NCBI RefSeq assembly: GCF_025061645.1
Contig: NZ_JANYMP010000016.1
Span: 1-64,000 of the forward strand
Origin: Umezawaea endophytica
GTDB lineage: Bacteria; Actinomycetota; Actinomycetes; Mycobacteriales; Pseudonocardiaceae
Reading direction: 5' to 3'
Length of the DNA: 64,000 nucleotides
Shown: piece by piece, positions 49,745-57,420 of the stretch
Numbering within the stretch: the first letter of the stretch is position 1
How the letters are laid out: every line of letters begins with the position of its first letter
Notes under the pieces: generated by a model
The model's input: the letters and a program-made list of their open reading frames with translations, nothing else
Databases searched by the model: none
Told to the model about the DNA's origin: nothing
Program-made: the position numbers and the translations under genes

Positions 49745-50379
49745 CCACACCGGAAGACCCGGTCGCCCGCCTGGCGCGGGTCGACGACACCGACCTGGCG
49801 GGCGCGGGTTCCACCGCCGCCGCCCGCTCCCTGCTGACCGCGATCGTGGCGGAACCGGTCGTCCCGCGCCGGTCCAGGACCCTTCGGCTGGTCGCGGCGG
49901 CGGGCCTGACCGTGGCGCTGGCCGCGGGTGCCGTGCTGCTCGGCGGGCCGGGCGGGGCGACGTCGTACGCCAGTTCCGCGATCGAGGTGCGGCTGGAGGG
50001 CGGCTACTTCGTCGCCCGGATCAAGGACCCGCTCGCCGAGTCGGCCGAGTTCGCCAAGGCGTTCCGGGCGGTCGGTCTGGACGCCGACATCACGCTGGTG
50101 CCGGTCTCGCCGAGGCTGGTGGGCGTGATGATCGAGGGCTGGGGCGGCGGGAGGGGGACCGTCCGGTCGTCGAGCGACGTGGAGGCCCCGCCGGGCGTGG
50201 ACTGCGCGGTCCGGCCCGCCGACTGCACCCTGGTGCTGCGCATCTCCGAGGACAGCACCGGGGCCGTGCGGTACAAGATCGGCCGCGTCGCGGAGCCGGG
50301 AGAACCCTTGCAGGACCCGGACACGAGCTCCACCGAGCCGACGTCCACCGGCAACGCCTCCAGCGGGGGCACCGGGTGA
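49741..50379 (+). CDS. Single-TM protein coupled to ECF sigma (possible anti-sigma)
   Basis: The 212-aa product has a cytoplasmic N-terminus of about 45 residues (EDPVARLARVDDTDLAG), one transmembrane helix (LRLVAAAGLTVALAAGAVLL) and an outer domain. The outer domain has IEVRLEGGYFVARIKDPLAE and a Cys pair around VDCAVRPADCTL. The gene order, sigma then single-TM protein, is that of sigma/anti-sigma pairs, but the short N-terminal part lacks a clear zinc HxxxCxxC motif. GTG at 49741 follows AGGAGG with a 5-base spacer. Both ends overlap neighbours by GTGA. Confidence 0.78.
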   Translation: MTTPEDPVARLARVDDTDLAGAGSTAAARSLLTAIVAEPVVPRRSRTLRLVAAAGLTVALAAGAVLLGGPGGATSYASSAIEVRLEGGYFVARIKDPLAESAEFAKAFRAVGLDADITLVPVSPRLVGVMIEGWGGGRGTVRSSSDVEAPPGVDCAVRPADCTLVLRISEDSTGAVRYKIGRVAEPGEPLQDPDTSSTEPTSTGNASSGGTG

Positions 50380-51968
50380 GGGCCTCGTGGACGGGCGCGG
50401 CCGTGCTGCTCCTGCTGCTGGGCGCCGCACCCGCCGTCGCGGAGCAGCGGGCCGACGAGGTCCGGTCGCAGGCGTACCGGCACCTGGAGGTGGACGGGCA
50501 GCGGTACGACCTCACCGCCGGAGCGCGGTCGTACGACGTGCGCACGTCCGCCGCGGACGACGTGCGGGTCGAGTTCGTCCACCGCGACCGCGACGGGGCG
50601 GCCACCACCGCGGCCTTGACGCTGGTGCTGGGCGTCGACAACGACGTGTTCCGGCTGCTGGCGCCGGGCCCGGACGGCAGGGTGACCACGTCGCTGCCGA
50701 AGGGCCACTACCACGTCGACTCCATCGTGGACACTCCTCGTCCCGGCCGCGAGGTGCCCTCCACGAGCGTGCTGGTCACCCCGGACCTCGCCGTTTCGCA
50801 GGACCGCGAGGTGGTGGTGGACGCCGGTGTCGCCAAACCCGTGTCGGTCACCGTCCCCGATCCGCGGGCAGTCGGGCTCAGCGCGTCGGTCGCCTACCGC
50901 CGCCACCTCGGCCGCGGCCCGGCGGGGGTCGTCGTGGGCACGCCGGACGTCACCGCGCTGTACACCGCGCACACCGGACCGGCGGTGCCGGGCGACGGGT
51001 TCGCCGCGGTCGTGGGCGCGCGGTTCGCCCGACCGGGTCCGACCGGCGGCAGCACGGACAGCCCCGTCGTCTACGCGACCGGGTGGCGGCGCGACGGCAC
51101 GTTCTTCACCGGCTTCCGGCACGCCGTGGCCGAGGGCGAACTGGCCGAGGTGCGCGCCGAGCACGACGCGGTCGCGCGGGGCAGGCGTGCGACGAAGACC
51201 ACCGTCGTCGACCTGCCGCCGTTCCGGTTCGGCGGTGATCCGGTCGAGTACACGTCGACGCCGTTCACCCGCGTCGAGCGCTACGCGGGCGACACGGCGT
51301 GGGCGAACGTGCTGGAGGAGCACGGCCCCGAGGACCGCGCGAACCCGACCACCCAGACGGCGGCGCCCGTGGTCCACCGGCCGGGGCGGCGGTCGGTCGA
51401 GCGCTGGAACCGCCCACCTGCCCGGCCCGCCGCGCGGGTGGTCCGGCTCGACGACGTGCTCGTGGTCGAACCGGCGCTGCACGGCGACGACGCCGGTCAC
51501 GAGGGCACGTCGGCGTACCGGCGCGCCCACCTGGAACTGTCCCGCGACGGGGTGCTGATCGGCGACTCCCCCGACCTCGGTCCGCGGTTCTTCGCCGTGC
51601 CACCGGAACCGGCGACGTACCGGCTCGCCGCGGAGGCGGAACGGGACTTCGCCGACCTGGCGCCGAGGACGTCCGCGATCTGGACGTTCACCTCGGCCGC
51701 CGGGTGGGTGGGCAGCCTGCCGTCGGTCCGCCACGAGGTGCGCGGACCCGTGCTGGTGGCGCACGTGCCCGCGCTCCGCTCGCTGGAGGTGGACGTGTCG
51801 CACGACGGCGGGCGGACGTGGCTGCCACTGGCGCTGACCGGCGCGGGAGACCGGCGCACGGCCGTGCTGCGGCACTCGACGGGACCGGTGTCGTTGCGCG
51901 CCAAGGCCTCCGACCGGAACGGCGGCACGGTGGAGCAGATCACGATCGACGCGTTCCGCCAGGGCTGA
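50376..51968 (+). CDS. Secreted protein of the ECF operon, 530 aa
   Basis: A signal peptide (WTGAAVLLLLLGAAPAVA) is followed by about 500 extracytoplasmic residues. Beta-rich segments (EVVVDAGVAKPVSVTVPDP; TYRLAAEAERDFADLAPRTS; ALRSLEVDVSHDGGRTWLPL) resemble the C-terminal region found on actinobacterial S8 (subtilisin-like) proteases. The Asp/His/Ser protease domain itself is absent. Function is unknown; a cell-surface or sensory role controlled by the ECF sigma is plausible. GTG at 50376 overlaps the previous stop (GTGA). The gene ends at the strong stem-loop at 52010-52050. Confidence 0.8.
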   Translation: MRASWTGAAVLLLLLGAAPAVAEQRADEVRSQAYRHLEVDGQRYDLTAGARSYDVRTSAADDVRVEFVHRDRDGAATTAALTLVLGVDNDVFRLLAPGPDGRVTTSLPKGHYHVDSIVDTPRPGREVPSTSVLVTPDLAVSQDREVVVDAGVAKPVSVTVPDPRAVGLSASVAYRRHLGRGPAGVVVGTPDVTALYTAHTGPAVPGDGFAAVVGARFARPGPTGGSTDSPVVYATGWRRDGTFFTGFRHAVAEGELAEVRAEHDAVARGRRATKTTVVDLPPFRFGGDPVEYTSTPFTRVERYAGDTAWANVLEEHGPEDRANPTTQTAAPVVHRPGRRSVERWNRPPARPAARVVRLDDVLVVEPALHGDDAGHEGTSAYRRAHLELSRDGVLIGDSPDLGPRFFAVPPEPATYRLAAEAERDFADLAPRTSAIWTFTSAAGWVGSLPSVRHEVRGPVLVAHVPALRSLEVDVSHDGGRTWLPLALTGAGDRRTAVLRHSTGPVSLRAKASDRNGGTVEQITIDAFRQG

Positions 51969-52009
51969 TCGGCCGGTCGGCGCACCCGCCGGCGATCCGG
52001 TCGGGTGAA

Positions 52010-52050
52010 GCGGAACCGCGGAGGCGAGGGGGACGCCTCCGCGGTTCCGC
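52010..52050. terminator. Bidirectional terminator, 17-bp stem
   Basis: GCGGAACCGCGGAGGCG at 52010-52026 pairs perfectly with 52034-52050 around AGGGGGA. It separates the plus-strand ECF operon (ends 51968) from the minus-strand flavin reductase gene (ends 52065) and so marks the left edge of the NRPS cluster. Confidence 0.85.
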
Positions 52051-52064
52051 CGGACCGGTGTCCG

Positions 52065-52580
52065 TCAGCGGCCCGGCCAGGAGTGGTACTCGCGCAGGCC
52101 GTACACGAGCGGGCCGTGCTCGTGGCGTTCGGAGACCGAGAAGACCTCGCCGAACACGACGACGTGGTCGCCGACGTGCTCGGTGCGGCTCACCCGGCAG
52201 TCCGCCATCGAGTGGGCGTCCTCGTGCAGGTGCGGGCCCGCCGCCGCGGGCGGCATCTCCCACGGGATCAGGTCGAAGCGGTCCGGGTCGCCCGAGGCGA
52301 ACAGCTCGGCCACGGTCTGCGCGCGGCCGTGCAGGAAGTTCACCGTGAAGCTGGAGCTGTCCAGGATCGCTTCCAGGGTCGGGCTCCCGGAGCGCAGGCA
52401 CACCAGCAGCGTGGGCGGGGACAGGGTCACGCTGCACACCGACGACACGGTCATGCCGCGCGGGGAGCCGTCGTCCCCGGTGGTGGTGACCACGGCGACG
52501 CCGGTGGGGAACCGCGCCATCAGTGACCGGAAGTCCGCCACGGGGAGCTCGGACAGCGCTTGGGCCGGTGATTGCGTCAT
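52065..52580 (-). CDS. Flavin reductase domain protein
   Basis: The 171-aa protein is a flavin reductase of the two-component monooxygenase type. It has FRSLMARFPTGVAVVTTTGD, GMTVSSVCSVTLSPPTLLVC, FTVNFLHGRAQTVAELFASG and HVVVFGEVFSVS. It would reduce FMN or FAD with NAD(P)H and supply a partner oxygenase; no flavin monooxygenase is visible in the window. The ATG at 52580 overlaps the antiporter stop (ATGA). It is the last gene of the minus-strand unit. Confidence 0.88.
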   Translation of the reverse strand: MTQSPAQALSELPVADFRSLMARFPTGVAVVTTTGDDGSPRGMTVSSVCSVTLSPPTLLVCLRSGSPTLEAILDSSSFTVNFLHGRAQTVAELFASGDPDRFDLIPWEMPPAAAGPHLHEDAHSMADCRVSRTEHVGDHVVVFGEVFSVSERHEHGPLVYGLREYHSWPGR

Positions 52581-53851
52581 TGCGTACCACCTTGCGGTTC
52601 CAGGACCGGCCGCGGCGCCGTGCGGCGGGCGCGCAGGTCGATGAGCGACAGCAGCGGCCCGGTGAGGCCGGTGGTGATCAGCGTCATGATCACGAGCGCC
52701 AGGAACAGGCCCGCCGACAGCAGTCCGGCGCTGTACCCCGCTTGCAGCACCACGATCTCCGTGAGGCCGCGGGTGTTCATCATGACGCCGATGGTGATCG
52801 AGTCGCGCCTGCTCTCGCCGCCCAGCCGGGCGCCGAGGTAGCTGCCGCCGACCTTGCCCGCGATGGCGAGCACGGTGGCCAGCACCGCGGCGACCCACGG
52901 CAGTTCGGCGGTGGGGGTGGAGAACAGGCCCATGCCCGCGACGACGAAGAAGACCGGGACGAACAGGCGTCCCAGCGACGCGACCGGTCGGGTGATCCCC
53001 TCCCAGAGGTGCGCGTCCTCGCCGTTCGGCATCGAGAGGCCGACGATGAACGCGCCGAACACGGCGGTGAGTCCCCAGTTCTCCATCTCGATCGCCAGTG
53101 CCAGCGCGACGACGGCCACGACCACGGACATCAGCCTCGGGAACCGCGCCGCGAGGGTGTTGGAAGTCCTGCCGCGCAACAGGACGCGGCCGAGGAGCGC
53201 GAGGGCGACACCGATCGCGAGTACGACGACCGAGCGGACCACCCCGCCCCAGCCGCCGGACGCGGTGCCGAGCGCGACGACGAGCAGCAGCCACGCGGTG
53301 GAGTCGGTGAACACGGCCGCGGCCATCGACAGCTTGCCGTTGCGGCCCGCCATCAGGTCCCGGTCCTCCAGGATGCGGGCCAGCACCGGCACGGCGGTCA
53401 CGCTGAGCGCGACGGCGATCATGAGCACGAGCGAGAGCGCGGGGGCACCGCCGCGCAGCGCCTCGTCGTCCGACCACAGCACCCAGGCCGCGAAGACGAG
53501 CCCCGAGAGCAGCGCCGGGACGAACGAGCCGAGGGTCACCCAGCCGACGGTGCGGGACCCCAGGCTCCCGCTGCCCCGTCGCAGTTCGTGGGCCACGCCC
53601 ACCAGGAACAGCACCAGGCCGATCTTGCCGATGTGCTTCAACACGTCGAGCACGTCGGGCGGCAGCAGTCCCGCCAACGCGCCGTGCCCGGCGACGGCGG
53701 CCACGGCGGGGACGATCAACAGCCCCGCCAGGATCTCGCCGATCACTTCCGGCTGGCGCACCGCGCGCGCCGCCGTCCTTCCCACCAGTGCCGCGGCAAG
53801 CACCACCGCCAGCACCGCGACCACGTGCACGCTCACGAGCACGCCGCCCAT
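52577..53851 (-). CDS. Cation:proton antiporter, CPA2 type
   Basis: The 424-aa protein has about 12-13 hydrophobic helices, from VVAVLAVVLAAALVGRTAAR to VIMTLITTGLTGPLLSLID. The motifs VIGEILAGLLI near the N-terminus and FGAFIVGLSMPNG are typical of the Na+/H+ exchanger CPA2 family. No C-terminal TrkA-N or USP domain is attached. It may protect the producer by ion homeostasis or act in resistance; antiporters of this type recur in natural-product clusters. ATG at 53851 has GGGGGGA upstream. It is 152 bases from the ABC ATPase gene, so it may have its own promoter. Confidence 0.88.
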   Translation of the reverse strand: MGGVLVSVHVVAVLAVVLAAALVGRTAARAVRQPEVIGEILAGLLIVPAVAAVAGHGALAGLLPPDVLDVLKHIGKIGLVLFLVGVAHELRRGSGSLGSRTVGWVTLGSFVPALLSGLVFAAWVLWSDDEALRGGAPALSLVLMIAVALSVTAVPVLARILEDRDLMAGRNGKLSMAAAVFTDSTAWLLLVVALGTASGGWGGVVRSVVVLAIGVALALLGRVLLRGRTSNTLAARFPRLMSVVVAVVALALAIEMENWGLTAVFGAFIVGLSMPNGEDAHLWEGITRPVASLGRLFVPVFFVVAGMGLFSTPTAELPWVAAVLATVLAIAGKVGGSYLGARLGGESRRDSITIGVMMNTRGLTEIVVLQAGYSAGLLSAGLFLALVIMTLITTGLTGPLLSLIDLRARRTAPRPVLEPQGGTQ

Positions 53852-54002
53852 CAGACGTCCCCCCGACCCGCGTCGGCGCGTCGGGGGGTTGTCCTGACCA
53901 TCGACAGCGCCCTGCTGCCGGAGAAGTTCTCGATCCGTCGTGTGGTCGTCCTCGGGTGGTCGAACATCTCACTCCCCAGTCTTCGGTCGAAACGTGTCGG
54001 AC

Positions 54003-54944
54003 CTATTCGGCGGCGTGTCCCACGAGGTTGAAGAACACGTCGTCGAGCGTCGGGCGGCGCATGGCGAAGTCCGCGACCTCGATGCCCGCCTCCTTGAGCG
54101 CCACCGCGGCCGCGGCGATCCCGTCCATGCCATCGCGGAGCTGGAGCGCGATCACGCCCTTGACGGGGTCGGACGTCGGGTGGTCGACGGCGATCGGCGC
54201 GAGCACGCGCACCGCCGCCTCGACCGTGTTCGGCAGTGCCACCACGACTTCCAGCCACTCCTGGCCGACCTTGCGCTTGAGCTCGTCGGGGGTGCCGTCG
54301 GCGATGACCTTGCCGGAGTTGATGACCACGATCTGGTCGGCGAGGTAGTCGGCCTCCTCCAGGTACTGCGTGGTCAGCAGGACCGTGACGCCGTCGGACA
54401 CCAGCCCGCGCACGGTCGTCCACAGCGACTGCCTGCTGGCCGGGTCGAGGCCGGTGGTCGGCTCGTCGAGGAACAGCACGGCCGGGTCCGCGATGAGGCA
54501 GCTCGCCAGGTCGAGCCTGCGCCGCATGCCACCGGAGTAGGTCTCCACCGGGCGGTCGGCCGCGGCGGTCAGGTCGAACCGCTCCAGCAGCTCGACGGCC
54601 CTGCGGCGGGCGCCCGCCCGGCCCAGGTGCAGCAGCGTGCCCAGCAGCACCAGGTTCTCGCGCCCGGTCAGCAGCTCGTCCACGGCGGCGTACTGGCCCG
54701 CGAGCCCGATCCGCCTGCGGACCTCGACGGGCTGCTTCACCACGTCGTAGCCGGCGACCAGCGCACGGCCGCCGTCGGGCTCCAGCAGCGTCGCGAGGAC
54801 GCGCACGGCGGTCGTCTTCCCCGCGCCGTTCGGGCCGAGCAGCCCCAGCACCGAACCCTGGCGCACCGACAGGTCGATGCCGCCCAGCGCCTGGTGCTCG
54901 TCGTACCGCTTCGTCAGGCCTTCGACCTGGATCGCGACGTCCAC
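54003..54944 (-). CDS. ABC transporter ATP-binding protein, DrrA-like
   Basis: The 313-aa protein has Walker A LLGPNGAGKTTAV, signature YSGGMRRRLDLA, Walker B AVLFLDEPTTGLD and a switch His region TVLLTTQYLEEAD. The C-terminal extension (VGQEWLEVVVALPNTVEAAV; FAMRRPTLDDVFFNLVG) is that of the daunorubicin-resistance DrrA family. With the permease at 56554 it should form an exporter for the NRPS product. I chose GTG at 54944 because GAGGAG stands 5 bases upstream; the TTG at 54965 adds seven residues. Confidence 0.92.
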   Translation of the reverse strand: MDVAIQVEGLTKRYDEHQALGGIDLSVRQGSVLGLLGPNGAGKTTAVRVLATLLEPDGGRALVAGYDVVKQPVEVRRRIGLAGQYAAVDELLTGRENLVLLGTLLHLGRAGARRRAVELLERFDLTAAADRPVETYSGGMRRRLDLASCLIADPAVLFLDEPTTGLDPASRQSLWTTVRGLVSDGVTVLLTTQYLEEADYLADQIVVINSGKVIADGTPDELKRKVGQEWLEVVVALPNTVEAAVRVLAPIAVDHPTSDPVKGVIALQLRDGMDGIAAAAVALKEAGIEVADFAMRRPTLDDVFFNLVGHAAE

Positions 54945-54975
54945 GTGCACTCCTCGCTCACTCAACCGAACCGGG

Positions 54976-55194
54976 TCAGCCCGCGCGGGTGGCGGACTGG
55001 TCGCGGAGGCTCTTCGGACGCATGTCCGTCCAGTTCTCCTCGATGTAGGACAGGGCCGCTTCCCTGGTGCCCTCGCCGAGCGCCACGGTCCAGCCGGGGG
55101 GCACCGCGGCGAACGCGGGCCACACGCAGTGCTGGCCTTCGTCGTTGACCAGCACTAGGAACGACCCGTTCAGGTCGTCAAAGGGGTTCGTCAC
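54976..55194 (-). CDS. MbtH-like NRPS accessory protein
   Basis: The 72-aa protein has the MbtH signature: [38 protein letters not shown] and [14 protein letters not shown]. MbtH proteins bind NRPS adenylation domains and aid folding or activity, so it should serve the peptide synthetase upstream. I chose GTG at 55194, directly before TNPFDD, with GGGAG 7 bases upstream. The longer frame to 55293 adds non-homologous residues. Confidence 0.95.
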   Translation of the reverse strand: MTNPFDDLNGSFLVLVNDEGQHCVWPAFAAVPPGWTVALGEGTREAALSYIEENWTDMRPKSLRDQSATRAG

Positions 55195-55311
55195 TTCGGC
55201 ACTCCCGTTGGCTCGAAACTTCTTCCCCGGTGCCCCGCGGCCAATGCTGTCCGGGGGCGCTGACCGGGCACTGACGGATTCCTGATCCACCACCGCGCGC
55301 GCACCAGCGCA

Positions 55312-56529
55312 CTACGGGACCAGTTCGACGGGCAAGGAGCTGTACCCGTAGACGAAGTTGGAGTAGAGCCGCGTCGGTTCGGCGGGCAGCCGGATGTCCG
55401 ACACGGTGTCGCGCAAACAGCCCAGCACCGCTCCCACGTGCGCCCGGCCGAGGAAGGCGCCGAGGCAGAAGTGCGGGCCGAACCCGAAGGCCAGGTGCTT
55501 GTTCGGCGTGCGGGCCAGGTCGAACCTCTCCGCGCCGGGGAACACGGCCTCGTCGAAGTTCGCGGAGCTGTTCCACAGCGTCACGACGTCGCCCTCGCGG
55601 ATCGTCGCGCCGCCGATCTCCACGTCGGCGACCGCGCGGCGGCCGAAGTGCATGGCGGGGGTCGTCCAGCGCAGCACCTCCTCGGTGGCGCTCTCGATGC
55701 TCACGTCGCCGTCCTTCAGCGCCCGCCACTGCTCGGGGTTCTCGGCGAGCGCCCGGATCGCGCCGATGGACGACATCCGGCTGGACTCGTCGGCGCCGAG
55801 GATGAGGCTGTAGCAGTTGAAGACGATCTCGTCGTCGGGCAGCGGCTTGCCCTCGACCAGCCCGGTGGCCAGCGCGGACACCACGTCGTCACCGGGGTTG
55901 CGGCGGCGCTGCTCAGCGAGGCTCCCGAAGTACATCAGGATCTCGTTGCGCGCCAGCCACTCCTCCATCTCGCCGTCTTCGGAGCTGTGCCGCGCGAGGG
56001 TCTTGTTGTTCCACTCCACGAGCTGCTGCCGGTCGGCCTGGGGCACGTCCATCAGGTCGCCGATGGTGTTGATGGGGATGTTGTCGGCGACGTCGGAGGC
56101 GAAGTCGAACTGACCTGTGCCGACGACACCCGCGAACAGGTCGCGGGTGCGCTGCCGGACCAGCTCGGCCACGTGGTCGAGCAGCCGGGGCGAGAACGAC
56201 TTGAGCATCAGGTTCCGCACGGCCCGGTGGTGCGCGCCGTCGGTGACCGCCAGCATCTTGCCCGCGGCGGAGTCGTGGCCCTGCAAGAGGGTCGACAGCA
56301 CGTTGCCGCGTTCGGAGGTGAAGTTCTTCGTGTCCTTGTACACCGAGACGACGTCCGCGTAGCGGGAGACGGCCCAGAAGCCGGGCACCCCGTTCTTCGG
56401 CTCGTTCCAGTGCATCGGGTTGCGGTCGCGGATCTCCCGCCACAGCCAGACCGGGTCGTGGTCCACGTAGGTCTGCGGGTCGGCCAGGTCGAGCGCCAGT
56501 GCGTCGACGGTCCGCTCGGGTGCGGTCAT
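55312..56529 (-). CDS. Cytochrome P450 of the NRPS cluster
   Basis: The 405-aa bacterial-type P450 has the K-helix EEVLRWTTP and heme loop LAFGFGPHFCLGAFLGRAHV. The I-helix reads LILGADESSRMSS: the usual acid-Thr pair of AG-(D/E)-T-T is replaced by Glu-Ser-Ser. Ser can replace Thr, but the change is worth noting. It may hydroxylate an amino acid on the carrier protein or the released peptide. The ATG at 56529 is preceded by GAAGGA. It lies 24 bases after the permease gene in the same unit. Confidence 0.92.
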   Translation of the reverse strand: MTAPERTVDALALDLADPQTYVDHDPVWLWREIRDRNPMHWNEPKNGVPGFWAVSRYADVVSVYKDTKNFTSERGNVLSTLLQGHDSAAGKMLAVTDGAHHRAVRNLMLKSFSPRLLDHVAELVRQRTRDLFAGVVGTGQFDFASDVADNIPINTIGDLMDVPQADRQQLVEWNNKTLARHSSEDGEMEEWLARNEILMYFGSLAEQRRRNPGDDVVSALATGLVEGKPLPDDEIVFNCYSLILGADESSRMSSIGAIRALAENPEQWRALKDGDVSIESATEEVLRWTTPAMHFGRRAVADVEIGGATIREGDVVTLWNSSANFDEAVFPGAERFDLARTPNKHLAFGFGPHFCLGAFLGRAHVGAVLGCLRDTVSDIRLPAEPTRLYSNFVYGYSSLPVELVP

Positions 56530-56553
56530 CTCTTCAGTCCTTCGGCAGGGAGG

Positions 56554-57420
56554 TCACGCGGAGGCGGTGCGGTAGCGGCGGACGCTGAGCACGGTGGTCA
56601 CCACGAACAGCAGGCCCAGCGAGATGACGATGACCGCGGTCGGGTGCTCGGACGGGAAGCTGGGCGAGACCGTGACGGGGTTGCCCCACAGGTGGCGCAG
56701 GGCGGTGATGACGGCGCTGACCGGGTTCCACTCGGCGATCGGGCGGATCCAGCCGGGCAGCTTGTCCACCGACAGGAAGCCGTTGGACATGAAGGAGAAG
56801 ACGACCGCGACGATGCCGGAGATCGACTCGATGGTCTCCAGGTTCTTGGACACCATGCCGAGCAGCACGCCGACCCAGAGCATCGTGTACATGAACACCG
56901 CGAGCAGGCCGAACCCGGCGAGCACCGACAGGAAGTCCGAGTGCGCGCGCCAGCCGAACAGCATGCCGACGCCCACCACGATCGCCAAGCCCATCATGGT
57001 GATCACCAGGTCCGCCAGCGTGTGCCCGACCAACACCGCGGACCGCGAGATCGGCAGCGACCGGAACCGGTCGATCAGCCCGCCCTGGAGGTCGAGGCAC
57101 ACCGCGACGGCGGTCGGGCCGATGCTGGCCAGCCCGACCTGCGCCGCGACGCCCGCGAAGATGAACTCCATGTAGTTGTTGCTGCCGGGGATCTCGATGG
57201 CGCTCTGGAACAGGTAGCCCAGCGCGATCATCGTGATCAGCGGGTTGAGCGTGATGCCGACGAGCCTGCCGGGGTTGCGCTTGAGGCGGCGCATCCGCCG
57301 CCCGCCGATGGCGAGCACCTCGGTGATCGTGGCCAGCGGACCGGACGGCATGCCGGGCTTGACCGGGCCCGCGGGCCCCTGTGCTCGGCTGTCGCTGCCT
57401 GCGACGGTGGTGGTGCTCAC
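56554..57420 (-). CDS. ABC transporter permease, DrrB-like
   Basis: The 288-aa protein has six hydrophobic segments (LVGITLNPLITMIALGYLF; FAGVAAQVGLASIGPTAVA; LVITMMGLAIVVGVGMLFG; LLAVFMYTMLWVGVLLGMV; ISGIVAVVFSFMSNGFLSV; AVIVISLGLLFVVTTVLSV). The ABC-2 type signature is seen in GWIRPIAEWNPVSAVITALR. It partners the DrrA-like ATPase at 54003. The GTG at 57420 overlaps the NRPS stop as GTGA, so exporter and synthetase are made together. Confidence 0.92.
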   Translation of the reverse strand: MSTTTVAGSDSRAQGPAGPVKPGMPSGPLATITEVLAIGGRRMRRLKRNPGRLVGITLNPLITMIALGYLFQSAIEIPGSNNYMEFIFAGVAAQVGLASIGPTAVAVCLDLQGGLIDRFRSLPISRSAVLVGHTLADLVITMMGLAIVVGVGMLFGWRAHSDFLSVLAGFGLLAVFMYTMLWVGVLLGMVSKNLETIESISGIVAVVFSFMSNGFLSVDKLPGWIRPIAEWNPVSAVITALRHLWGNPVTVSPSFPSEHPTAVIVISLGLLFVVTTVLSVRRYRTASA

